Below are positions 34,902 to 45,621 of a stretch of 64,000 bases of DNA, piece by piece (position 1 is the first letter of the stretch; every line of letters begins with the position of its first letter). Location: positions 310,001-374,000 of the forward strand of contig JASVEC010000010.1 in NCBI GenBank assembly GCA_030770535.1, in the 5' to 3' direction. This stretch comes from Batkoa obscura. Lineage: Eukaryota; Entomophthoromycota; Entomophthoromycetes; Entomophthorales; Batkoaceae. The translations under genes and the position numbers were made by a program. Under the pieces are notes generated by a model that saw only the letters and a program-made list of their open reading frames with translations, was not told where the DNA came from and searched no databases.

Positions 34902-36900
34902 TTAAACCACAGGATGTTTTAATACAGACATAACCCCACCAACCAGATGTAAAGAACCTGTAACTAAAACTTGAGCTTTTAAACCATTGGTTTTGTTTTG
35001 AGATGTCTCATTTATCTTTTGTTGAATTGTATCACATGCTATTTGTATAGTTGGAAATACTAAAGCTATTGATGACTAAAATAAAATTTATCATTTATTA
35101 TTTATACTATATAATTTGATATAAATTTAAACTTACTTTTTTATCTTTATACTCATCTTCCCAGATTTGCTTCAATTGATTTTGAATTTCTAATTTTTCA
35201 TTATTTTCCAATGTATGATTGACACTGTCCAACATCTGTACACTACCCACAATATTAGGACAAAGTATTAAGTTTGATACATTTACATTCTTTTTTTTCA
35301 CTTCCCGTAAAATTATATTAAATAACAATTTAGCATCTCGATCCTTAGCTCCATTGAATAAAATATAAGTTGGTAACTCTGGATCATAGTTTTCCAAATA
35401 CCATTTAATACTTAATTCAATACTATCTGTGGTATGTGCACCATCCAGGTACCATTCAATTCCATAAGTGTCAATGTAACGTTGGCTACGTCCTGGCCAA
35501 GTAGTATTGTTGAGTGAGGTGATGACTGATTCGGGTATTTCATTTGTTTTGTTTTTATTTAAAAAGCTTTGACAGAGTTCATAAGCTAATGAAGCATTTT
35601 CTAATTGATGTGAACCAGAAAGAGCTAAGAAAACTATTAATATAGATTTATAAATCAACCATTTTATCATTACCCAAATTTAATTTATTAAAATTGCTAT
35701 ATTCTGTTAATGGTTTAACTATTTCTAAACTAACCTAGTAAATTAAGGTATTAATAATAAAATTATTGATTATTGATTATTAATTATCAATTTTACTTTT
35801 TTTTCATTTGCTCTATCTACCAAAACTTTACTAGCTTCTTTACTCAATTGTTTCACTGTAAAAGCTGGACTTCCAGTCTAAAATTAATAAAATAAATAAA
35901 ACATTCAATCTCTTTTCTATAATCAATAATTATCTAGATCAAAAACTTACTTTCATAATTCCTGCTTTATGCCAAGCAATTTCTTGAATAGTATTACCTA
36001 ATAAATTGGTATGATCTAAACCAAGATGGGAGATACCAGTTACTTTAGGGTGTAATATTATATTGGTACTATCATATTCTCCACCTATTCCAACCTCCAA
36101 TATGGTGGCTTGAACCTAAAAGAAGAAGGAAAGGTTAAATTTAATATTTTTCATGATACTTTATTATAATACTTACTTTTTCTTGAATAAAAGCATGGAA
36201 AGCTAATAAAGTTAAAAATCGAAAATAAGAAGGACCGGGTAAATAAGGGTTGATTTTGGATTTCTATACAATATAAAAAATCATTTAATTATTTAATTTA
36301 ATAATATTATTAATAAAAAAATTATTTCAAATATTACTTTTTTACCAATCAGTCGATCATAACAATAATAAAAATAAGTACAAAACTTTTTTCTATCTAA
36401 TGGAATGCCATTAATTCTAATTCTTTCTCGAACTTCTATCATATGAGGGGAAGTAAATAAACCTATTAAGAAAATTATTTACTGCTATTATAGTGAATAA
36501 ATAATCCTTTATTTACCTGTCTTTAAGTTGCAATTTTTCAAAATGTTTTGACAAAAAGCAGCAGTCGAACCCTTTCCTTTTGTTCCAGTTATATGAATTA
36601 TATTTAATTGATCTAATTCTTCTGCCTATTTAATAACAAAATTACCAATTCAACTTTTATACAGTCCTTTTTTATAATAAAAATAACTTACCTTATAACC
36701 TATTAAATCTAAATATTCATGCATTTCAGGTATGGAATTTTTAAATAAATTCCCTCGATTTTCATTGATTTCTTTTATAATACTAGCATTACTTTGTAAA
36801 TTATTTAAATCATTAACAGCGGTCTAAATATAGTTTGTAAGTATTTAGAGTTGAATTTTCATTATTTCTTATTAAATTCTACTTCATAACTTCTTTCCAT
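34902..36900 (-). CDS. MET7: Folylpolyglutamate synthase
   Basis: Ten exons: 36900-36883, 36823-36692, 36625-36517, 36462-36338, 36263-36177, 36115-35951, 35877-35798, 35729-35674, 35633-35137, 35075-34902; phases close to 480 aa. The enzyme adds glutamates to folates (Mur-ligase superfamily, ATP-dependent), retaining them in cytosol and mitochondria. Landmarks are MERSYETAVNDLNNLQSN (typical of FPGS rather than dihydrofolate synthase), P-loop ITGTKGKGST, GLFTSPHMIEVRERIRING, VGIGGEYDSTNII, LGLDHTNLLG, the KAGIMK block, and WYLDGAHTTDS. The first exon is 18 nt and intron 8 is only 40 nt. The acceptor of intron 7 (GGTTAG, exon 8 from 35729) is the one that keeps frame. Tandem with LSM1, 157 bp apart. 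Confidence 0.92.
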
Positions 36901-37057
36901 TTTTTAATATTGAATTTTAAGTAAAAAACAATTTTAACACAAACTAATCTCAAAAAAATTGACTAAAAAAAGCCACGTAAGCTATATCATTGGTTATCTT
37001 AAAAAAAGTACAAAAAAAGATAATAAAAAACAATTATAAAAAACACTTAAATTATAT

Positions 37058-37678
37058 TTAATAAAAATCGGTATCCACAAAATCCACAGAAAAACCTTGT
37101 TGAAATAATACTTCTTTCCTTTTCTTTTCAAGTTTACGTAAATTTTCTTTTTCTTCAATTTCCATCTCCCTAACTTGTTCCACCGGTAACTCATATAATT
37201 CTAAAGAATCTTCAATTTCACCATCCTAGATTTAAAAAATCCATTAATATCTTTGTTTCTTTTTCATATTTCTTTGATGTTTTCTAAAATTTATAAGAAC
37301 CTACAATTTCACCCATTAACACTACATTTTCACCACGAACAACATAGATCCCCAACTCAACATCTCCATATCCTTCACCAGCATAAACTCTTTCAACTGT
37401 ATCTTGTAGTACCAAGTTGGCTATCAATTAAAATAAATTTTTCTTTATTTATTAATTATTAATTAAATTTAATAACAAAAGTTACCATATTGATCATATG
37501 TTCTAAGATAACCTATCAACTTACGTCCATCTCGTAATATTACTAAGACTCGTTCTATAAAATTTAGAAAAATTTAGAATAATGAATTAGTTTAATGAAT
37601 TGTAATTTTACTATCAACACTTTCACTTAATGAGGCTGAAGTCGTAAACAAAGATTGCTCTTTAATTAATTTATCCAT
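37058..37678 (-). CDS. LSM1: U6-like Sm protein LSM1
   Basis: Four exons (37678-37612, 37554-37486, 37420-37305, 37225-37058), introns 57, 65 and 79 nt, closing to 139 aa. Lsm1 is the defining subunit of the cytoplasmic Lsm1-7 ring that binds deadenylated mRNA with Pat1 and promotes decapping. Sm1 motif: VLVILRDGRKLIGYLRTYDQ-ANLVLQD; Sm2 motif: GIYVVRGENVVLMGEI. The C-terminal extension is highly charged (EIEEKENLRKLEKKRKE) and ends FSVDFVDTDFY, as expected for Lsm1 rather than other Lsm proteins. Divergent from CK2 beta across a short shared promoter. Confidence 0.93.
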
Positions 37679-38006
37679 TTTTTTCTTTTTTTATTAGAAT
37701 ATGTAGAAAGATATTATATATAAGAAAAGTTAGCATTAACTTTATCATTATTTGAAATAATCCTTTCCTTTGATTCATTGGTTCTTTTCTAACTTGAGTT
37801 TTTTTTAGCACTAATTCATTATTTTTTAGAAAAATTGCCAATCAAAAAAATAACTTAATTTTTAGCTCCACCAAAAATAGTTGATATCTAAGTTTATCCA
37901 ATCATAACCTTGCACTTGAAATTTAAGGATTTATTGGACCTAAAGTATTCAATTCTCAAGCTAATATTTGTTATACAATTGACTATCAGGTAGGAAGGAT
38001 TCGAAA
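37679..38006. promoter_or_regulatory. Bidirectional LSM1/CK2-beta promoter with two CCAAT boxes
   Basis: 328 bp between divergent start codons. Two identical CCAATCA motifs on the plus strand at 37838-37844 and 37898-37904 are 60 bp apart and about 105-165 bp from the CK2-beta ATG. CCAAT is the binding site of the heterotrimeric HAP/NF-Y factor. Function here is inferred from the motif and position. Confidence 0.5.
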
Positions 38007-39202
38007 ATGCAAGCACAACGACCTATACGTACATCTGGAATCCAATCAGCAGAAGGAGATAGTATGGGAAGTTATGAATCTTTAGAAGAAACAGTTAGTT
38101 GGGTCCATTGGTATTGTTCTATGAGTGGAAATGAGTTTTATTGTGAAGTACCTGAAGAATATATTGAAGATGATTTTAATTTAACTGGATTACCTTCCTT
38201 GGTAAAAGATTATGATAGATGTATTGATACTATTTTAGATATTGAACAAGGTAAATTTAAAAGGAGATTCTTTTTTGAAAAAAAATTAAAGGATCTTTTT
38301 AAAAAAATAGAGGAAATGGAATCGGATACCGATGAAGCTTTATTAGAAGAAAATGCCGAAAAATTATATGGTTTAATACATGCAAGATATATTATTACTA
38401 AACATGGATTATATACCATGGTAAGTATTTTGTTAATCTATTACAATTTTTTTAATAGAACTATTTCTAATTTATTATTATTATTTAGCATAACAAATAC
38501 GCCAATGGAGCCTTCGGTGTTTGTCCAAGAGATTTATGTTATGGCGCACATGTATTACCAGTGGGTATTTCGGATGTGATGAATGTTAGTACCGTCAAAT
38601 TATTTTGTCCTTCTTGTTTGGATTTATATAATCCTCCTTCTTCAAGGTATAGTTCAGTAGATGGTAAGTAATAGGTTTTTAATCATATATATGTATATAT
38701 ATATATATATTGAATTCAATTAATATCGAATTAATTTCATTAATTTTCTATTTATTTAGGGGCTTTTTTTGGTACCACTTTTCCTCATCTATTTATGTTG
38801 ACTTACCCTGATGTTATTCATTGTAGAGAACCAGAAGATGGTATTCAATTTATTTATCAAGAACGTATCTTTGGATTTAAAGTGAATGAAAATGCGGCTT
38901 CAGGAGGTAAAATGAAATGGTTAAGAAGATATATTCGTGGGGAAGATTTTAATTTACCACCAAATATTCCTAGAGATCGAGTTATTTCTCATGAATTGTT
39001 AAATCAATTACAAAATGGAGAGATGGATGCGGAGGAGAATTTGGAGGAGAAGGATATCGGAGATGAAAGTAGTGTGTTGGGTCAAGATATTAAAAAAAGT
39101 AAACTTGAACAAATAAGGAATATTGAAAATAATGGAGAGAATAATGGAGAAAATAATGGAGAAAATAGCCCAGAGAATGTTACCAACTCTATCCAAGGTT
39201 AA
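38007..39202 (+). CDS. CKB1: Casein kinase II regulatory (beta) subunit
   Basis: Three exons (38007-38420, 38489-38663, 38760-39202), closing to 343 aa. CK2 beta dimerises through a zinc finger and sets substrate choice of the catalytic alpha subunit. Landmarks are SWVHWYCSMSGNEFYCEVPE, EDDFNLTGL, the acidic loop ESDTDEALLEENAEKLYGL, and zinc ligands Cys150, Cys155, Cys178, Cys181 with the family's exact spacing. Next come LPVGISD and the FGTTFPHLFMLTYP block. The C-terminal ~80 residues extend beyond most homologues and end in an acidic, Asn-rich tract with a GENN repeat. Symbol CKB1 versus CKB2 cannot be decided. Intron 2 carries an (AT)n run at 38684-38711. Confidence 0.95.
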
Positions 39203-39540
39203 AATTAAATTTAATCGGAGAATTTATTAGATGTCTTTTAAGCTATTAAAATTTAGTTTTTTTTATAGATTTTTAGAATTTATTTTTATTACTTATTTTC
39301 ATTGTTTATTTTCATTGTTTATTGGCTCCATTTTTTAATTTGATGTAGTCATAATTGAAATTTAATATATTAAAATTTTTAAATTAATGTTCTGATTTTT
39401 TTGATGTTATTTATAAAGAATTAAGATCCAAATTATGAATCAAATTGTAAAGTAAGTAAAACGAAAACCCAATTAAGAATAATAAGAAACTCAATTAATA
39501 TTCCATTATATCTAGTTATTTTCAAACATTGTATGAAAAA
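39203..39540. other. Intergenic spacer upstream of the CLC gene
   Basis: 338 bp, AT-rich, between two genes in tandem. A tandem TTCATTGTTTATTTTCATTGTTTATT duplication occurs near 39298-39323. No other feature. Confidence 0.5.
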
Positions 39541-42500
39541 ATGGTTACTATCAATACCATCTCTTCCGATCAACAAAGCCCAAATTTTGAACAATTTAAA
39601 ACAGTAGGTAAAAAATGGATTCCGCTTATCTATTATCAATTAATGTTCAAACCATTCCATACTAAAATTAGATTGGGTTTATGATTTAAACTTATCCCGA
39701 CAACGTCGAAAGCAACTCCAAAATTATTTTCAAAATGGTCATTTAAGTTCTCAAATAGTTTATTTTTATGAAGCAGCTCAATCTTGGATTGTGGTATTAT
39801 TAGTAGGTAAGTTATTGTAGAATTAAAGCTAAACACCAAATTTCAAACATTCAAAAAAATAATGAATATAATATACAAGATGTAATTAAGAACAATCAAA
39901 AGATTTAATTATCAATCTCAATATATATTGATAGTTTGTTTTAAAAACTAGGTGTTGCAATAGGTTCCTGTGCTGCCTTTATTGATGTTTCTGCTGGTTG
40001 GCTAGTTGACTTAAAATTAGGTTATTGTCAATCTCATTGGTATTTTAATCGCAAATTTTGTTGTTGGAAAAATGAAGATAATGGTATTTTAGTTTAATTA
40101 ATTAATAATAAATATTAATAATAGTAGTATTATATATATTATCCTATTATTTCTTATTTAAATTAATTATTAATGATATATATTAGATGGAAACTGTTCT
40201 GATTGGCAACAATGGGGTTATCATGGAGCAGAAATTACTAGTTTGGGTGTATTAGTCAATTGGTTATTTTATTTATGTATTAGTGTAAGTTAGCTGTCTT
40301 TTTTTAATATCACTATCATAAAAAAATCGAAATTACATTAAAGTATATTAAAAATCAATTTCAACTATAGACTACTTTAGCTTTTTTAGCTACATATCTA
40401 GTTAAATCGTTAGCTCCTACTGCTTCCGGTTCGGGTATTCCTCAGATTAAAAGTATATTGGGTAAATCATTAATCATCAATCTATATTCAATTTAAACTT
40501 ATTAATCTTCTATTATTATTATTATTATTATTAGGTGGTTTTATATTACCCAATTTCTTAGGAAAATCCACTTTATTAATTAAATTAATATCTTTGGTAA
40601 ATTCATTATTAAATATTCTTATTTTGTTAAAATAAAATATTAATTTTAATGCATTTTTAGATATTAGCTGTAAGCTCTGGCTTATCCTTAGGTAAAGAAG
40701 GTCCCTCCGTTCATTTGGCTTGTTGTATTGGTGATATGATATCAAAATGCTTTGCTAAATTTAAAAATAATCATGGTAATATAATATAAATAATAATAGT
40801 ATATTTATATGATTATTTTAGCCAAAAATCGAGAAATATTATCGGCCTCTTCAGCAGCGGGAGTAGCAGTAGCTTTTGGATCACCAATTGGAGGTGTTTT
40901 ATATTCATTAGAGGTAATTTTTGATATATATATTATCTATTTATCAAATTTATTAAATCAGTTAACAAATTAATAATAGGAACTAAGTACTCATTTCCCA
41001 ATGAAAACATTATGGCGTAGTTTTTTTTCTGCTTTAGTAGCTACGGTTATATTACATGCATTTAATCCTTTTCGCTCGGGTAAAATTGTGTTATTTCAAG
41101 TGGCTAACGATAAGGCTTGGAATGGGTTTGAAATATTATTTTTTAGTTTCATTGGTTTATTTGGGGTAAGTTTTAAATTTTAAATAGAATAGAAATAATA
41201 GAAATAGTTATTATATTATTATATTATTATATTATTGTTTTTATTCTTATTTATTTATTTTCTATATTTTAGGGCATTTATGGAACTTTAGTGATTAAAT
41301 TAAATTCATTTGTAATGAAGTTCAGGAAGAAATATTTGAAAAATTATAAAATATCAGAAGTAGTAGTTTTATCTTTTTTGACTACTTGTATTTGTTATCC
41401 AAATATATTTTTAAGGTAAAAATATTAAAAATATTAAATTAATATTATTTATTATTTATTTAGAATTGATATGTCCGAATCTATGTCCATTTTATTTAAA
41501 GAATGTCAAGAATTAAGGTTTCCTGCATTGTGTAGGTAAACTGAGTATTATATATATGAAAATATATATATCATTAATTTTCATTAAACCTTTAGTGCCA
41601 ATTCCGATATATCAATAATATTGACCTTATTAGCTGCATGTTTAATACGTACTTTATTAGTAGCTATTACTTATGGTTGTGAAGTAAATAATTGTTTTCA
41701 CTATTTTTTAATTAATTAATTCAATTTTTTAATAATAAATTAAGGTACCAACGGGTATATTTATACCCTCTATGGCTATTGGAGCCTGCTTTGGTAGAGC
41801 AGTGGGAGTTTTTGTTAAATATTTATCAATGTAAGTTATTGTTTATTTATTATTAATATGAAATAGGATTCAATATTTATTTAGTACTTTCCCAAATTGG
41901 TGGTTGTTTTCTTCTTGTACTTCTGGGTCTTCAGTAATGATTAATTATTAGTTATTGTTATTCTATTTTATTGTTGAATATTATAGAAATGTATTAATCC
42001 AGGTACTTATGCTTTTCTTGGAGCAGCAGCAGCTTTATGGTAATAACAATAATACAATATGACTATTTGTTTAATAATTGATGATAACTAATTAAATAAA
42101 TATTAGTGGTGTAACTAAAATGACAGGTAAAATTCAAAAAAGATTAAAACAATAATCAAAATAAAATAGTAATCGTATTGCTTAAATTAGTTACCGTTGT
42201 TGTAATCATGTTTGAATTAACAGGAGCATCTGAATTTATATTACCAACTATGATTACAGTATTTGTAACTAAAGCGGTGGGTGATGCATTTAATCATGGT
42301 GGTATTGCAGATCATGCTATCCAATTAAATCATTTCCCATTTTTAGAAGAAGAAGATGCACATTTAGGTAATATCCCAGTGGCTCAAGTTATGTGTAAAA
42401 ATTTAAAAGCTATACCAAAAAATGGTTGGAAATTATATCAATTAGGTAAACTATTATTATTATTATTATTATTATTATTAAATTAATTTTATTATAGAAA

Positions 42501-43082
42501 ATTTAATAAAAAATGAAGAATTTACATATTACCCTATTGTTTATGGTATAAGAGATTATCGTATTGAAGGTTTAATTGCAAGAAATGATATACTAAAAGT
42601 ATTAGGTAAATTTAATAATATTAGTTTTTATTCATATTAATTATTTTATTATTTTGTTACTATTATCTTAGATCAAAACAAACAATTAAATCAATATAAT
42701 CCAAATGCCCATTGTTTTTTTAGTCCATCTATTACACAGTCAATTGATTTTGAAGAACCAAATATTCCTTCCATAGCTAATTCGACTTCATTAGATTTTG
42801 GGCCTTTAGTGGATCCAGTAAGCATTCTATTAATATTAATACTTAATATTAAAATTTTATTTAGAATCCATTTTTAGTTCATCCTAAATTATCTTTAGAA
42901 ATTATTCGTACTTTTTTTCGTAAAGTGGGGTAATAACTAATTATTTGATTATATGATATTTTTTTATCTTTATTTTTAGGCCTCATTTATTATTAGTTGA
43001 GTTAAATGGTAATTTAGTAGGATTAGTAACTAAAAAAGATGTGTTAAATTTTAAATTAATGTTGGAGTCTAATTCATCTTAA
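39541..43082 (+). CDS. CLC-family voltage-gated chloride channel / Cl-/H+ exchanger
   Basis: Twenty-one exons, all phases closing to 721 aa (yeast Gef1 779): 39541-39607, 39672-39806, 39952-40083, 40187-40284, 40371-40461, 40535-40596, 40661-40775, 40822-40913, 40980-41165, 41273-41415, 41464-41535, 41596-41683, 41745-41830, 41885-41933, 41987-42039, 42107-42126, 42191-42445, 42498-42605, 42672-42817, 42865-42929, 42980-43082. Motifs: [21 protein letters not shown], selectivity loops GSGIP and GKEGP, gating-glutamate block [40 protein letters not shown]. Two C-terminal CBS domains ([13 protein letters not shown]... and ...[13 protein letters not shown]). Exon 16 is a 20-nt microexon. Likely a Golgi/endosomal Gef1-type transporter. 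Confidence 0.95.
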
Positions 43083-44286
43083 TAAAAGAAGAAATTATTA
43101 ATTAATTGAGAGACAAAAATTTTAATATATATATATAGTTCCATTTGCACTTTGGTTATTTATTGTTAAAATTAATATAATAATAAATCTATCGATTGAA
43201 ATTATTGTTTTATTTTATAATAGAATACAAACTTTAATTATTCTTTTCTTTGTTTATTTTTACTATATGTTCTTAAACTTTTTATTTTAAATAAAATCTT
43301 AACTTCAATTTTATATCAAAAAGGAAGATAATGTTTGATTCAGAATATGTGAATAATTCAACTATTTAATAAAAATTCAAGTGTTTACTTAAAAGTTCGT
43401 CTTATCAAACAGAGTTGTCGACTAATATAAAAATGATTATAACCTTATACATTATTTCATTATTATATGAAATACTAAAATTCAATAATAACTTATCTCA
43501 AGATTTGTAATAAAATAAATTTCACTTTAATTATCTGACTATAGAAGATTCAATAAAATGGAGTTGGGTTTTCTCTCTACCTTCTATAAACATTTTACTG
43601 ATAAATGATTATCTCTCTTAAGTTGATTTTGTTCAATAATTAATCTATTTATTGAAAACATGAGTGCAATACTTGGAAATTCTATTTATTAGTTTTATTA
43701 AAACAATTAAATATTAATTTCATTAATTTGATCTTAAAGTTAAAATAAATAATGATATTTAAAACTTCATCCTTCAGGAACTTCCAATTAATTATTAAAA
43801 TTTTGAATATTTAAAGTGACAAATGAGAGATAGATTCAAACTTAGAAATACAAATTATTGTTACAATTGAACTGGACGAAAATTCAAATACCTTTTTATA
43901 GTATCACTCAATGAAGCACTTAAATAATAAGATCAATAATTAGTAAAGTAAGGAAATGAGCTAAAATGGAGATGTTATATGATAAAGGATAAACTCTTAT
44001 TTTAAGTGGTAGAATAAAGATGAACAATATCGAAATTTAATTTTATCAAATTAAATATTTTAAAAGTATTGTCTTACAACAAAGAATGAAAGTGTAGGAC
44101 CAACTAACCTTGTATTCATTCTACAAATCATTATTTAAAATCCAACCAGAACTACTTAAAAATCAAAACAAATCAATTAAAAGAAATTTAAACCAAATTA
44201 TAATATATATTTATTTATTTAATAATATATATTATACATACCAAAATTTAATAAGAAAAAAGTAGATTAATACCTTTCAATATCAC
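43083..44286. other. Convergent spacer, no feature seen
   Basis: About 1.2 kb of AT-rich sequence between the CLC gene and the EF-Tu-like gene. No gene, repeat copy or RNA gene recognised. Confidence 0.55.
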
Positions 44287-44916
44287 TTAATGAGAAGGAA
44301 GTTTATTGACGCCTTTCATAAAATCCACAAAAGGTTTTGAAGATTTTCTATCATTGGAATCAATGACAGCGGAAGCAGAACCACGATAAAAGGGGATTGA
44401 ATCTGGAGTAATATTAAGTCCAGTAAGCATATCTTTAGTAGTCAATTCGGCTAAATCAATTTGATCTTTATCTTCTGTTAAATCAACTTTGTTTAAAAAT
44501 ACAATCATGTTTTTAGTATCTTTTAATTTAGCACTCACGGCCTTCAATTGTTCTTTTGTGTTTTCCCCAGAACATTCCACTGCATCTACTACTAATATAA
44601 CTCCATCAATACTTTCTTGAGTATTTTGAATAAAATCCATAAATTCATTGTGATTAGGGAAATCATATAACATTAAATTTAGCTTATCACTTTCAATATC
44701 TACTTTAGAAAAATTCACTTGAATTTTATCACCATCGGATGTCTTTATCTTTTGGGTATCAGTATCTTCAATTTCATCTAATGGAGTAGCTTTATTCACG
44801 CTTTTAACTGCTAATATTTTGGATAATGCAGCAGTAAACGTTGTCTTTCCGTGAGCTTCTTCTCCAAGTACTAATAATTTTAGGGATTTTTTCTTTTGAC
44901 TACTGGCAATGGGCAT
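44287..44916 (-). CDS. Stand-alone EF-Tu-like G-domain protein with altered GTPase motifs
   Basis: Single exon, 209 aa. It aligns by eye with the G domain of EF-Tu and stops where domains II and III would begin. G1 is GEEAHGKTTFTAAL (residues 18-31; EF-Tu GHVDHGKTTLTAAI). The G3 region is YDFPNHNEF (84-92; EF-Tu VDCPGHADY), followed by IDGVILVVDAVE (MDGAILVV.A). G4 is FLNKVD (140-145) and G5 is YRGSAS (177-182; GSAL). The G3 glycine is replaced by Asn88 while His89 is kept, and the G2 RGITI switch-1 block is not recognisable. No mitochondrial presequence is evident, so a cytosolic place is likely. Probably nucleotide-binding but not an elongation factor; a pseudo-GTPase is possible. Function unknown. 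Confidence 0.75.
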   Translation of the reverse strand: MPIASSQKKKSLKLLVLGEEAHGKTTFTAALSKILAVKSVNKATPLDEIEDTDTQKIKTSDGDKIQVNFSKVDIESDKLNLMLYDFPNHNEFMDFIQNTQESIDGVILVVDAVECSGENTKEQLKAVSAKLKDTKNMIVFLNKVDLTEDKDQIDLAELTTKDMLTGLNITPDSIPFYRGSASAVIDSNDRKSSKPFVDFMKGVNKLPSH

Positions 44917-45245
44917 ATTCTGTTTGGTTTTTTAAATAATAAAAGTTAATAGTTTACTCTGTTTATTTTCTTTTTTTCTTACTTGTAACTCTTTAGGTTT
45001 TTCTGTTTATATACTTTTTTTTGAACTTACGTTTTTTTATTCAATTGTCAACGTAATAAAGCAGTCACATTCTTGAGTATTCAAGTTATTAAAATGCACA
45101 TTATTGGTTAAGTTTCCCCATGGTTTTAGATTTCTTGTTTCAGAAATATCAAGCCATCAAAGTCATTCGATGCTTATGATTTGAATAGTTATATCATTTT
45201 AATAAAAATAGAAGGATGTTAATAGTATGAGTAGATTCTATTATA

Positions 45246-45349
45246 ATAATGAAAATGTATTTTTTTGTTTAAGAATTTTACTAACAATCTTTCCAATAAA
45301 ATAATGTTTAAAATAGAAAAAGTAATGAAACAAAAGGCATTTCCTTAAT
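45246..45349 (+). mobile_element. MITE copy 13, eroded ends
   Basis: Forward copy. The interior TTTAAGAATTTTACTAACAA and AATCTTTCCA is kept; both ends have decayed (AATGAAAATGTATTTT at the left, GGCATTTCCTTAATA at the right). Among the oldest copies. Confidence 0.75.
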
Positions 45350-45587
45350 AGATTTCATATATATTATTGCTAATAAATTAATGTTAAAATATGTTTTAAA
45401 TTTGTTAACTTGGTGTCGCATTTGTTTCATTTCAAAACATTGACTAACTTATTCTTTTTTTATTTTGATTTTATATTTGCATTTTAATCTGATATCCAAA
45501 TGACTTCAAATATTCAAATTTAAATGATTTACTTTTATCAAATATGATCAAATAAAAGTTAATAACTTTTGTAAAATTATTAAAAAT

Positions 45588-45621
45588 GATATTATATTAT
45601 ATTATATTATATTATATTATA
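45588..45621. repeat. (ATATT)n microsatellite
   Basis: About seven consecutive 5-bp ATATT units. Confidence 0.85.
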
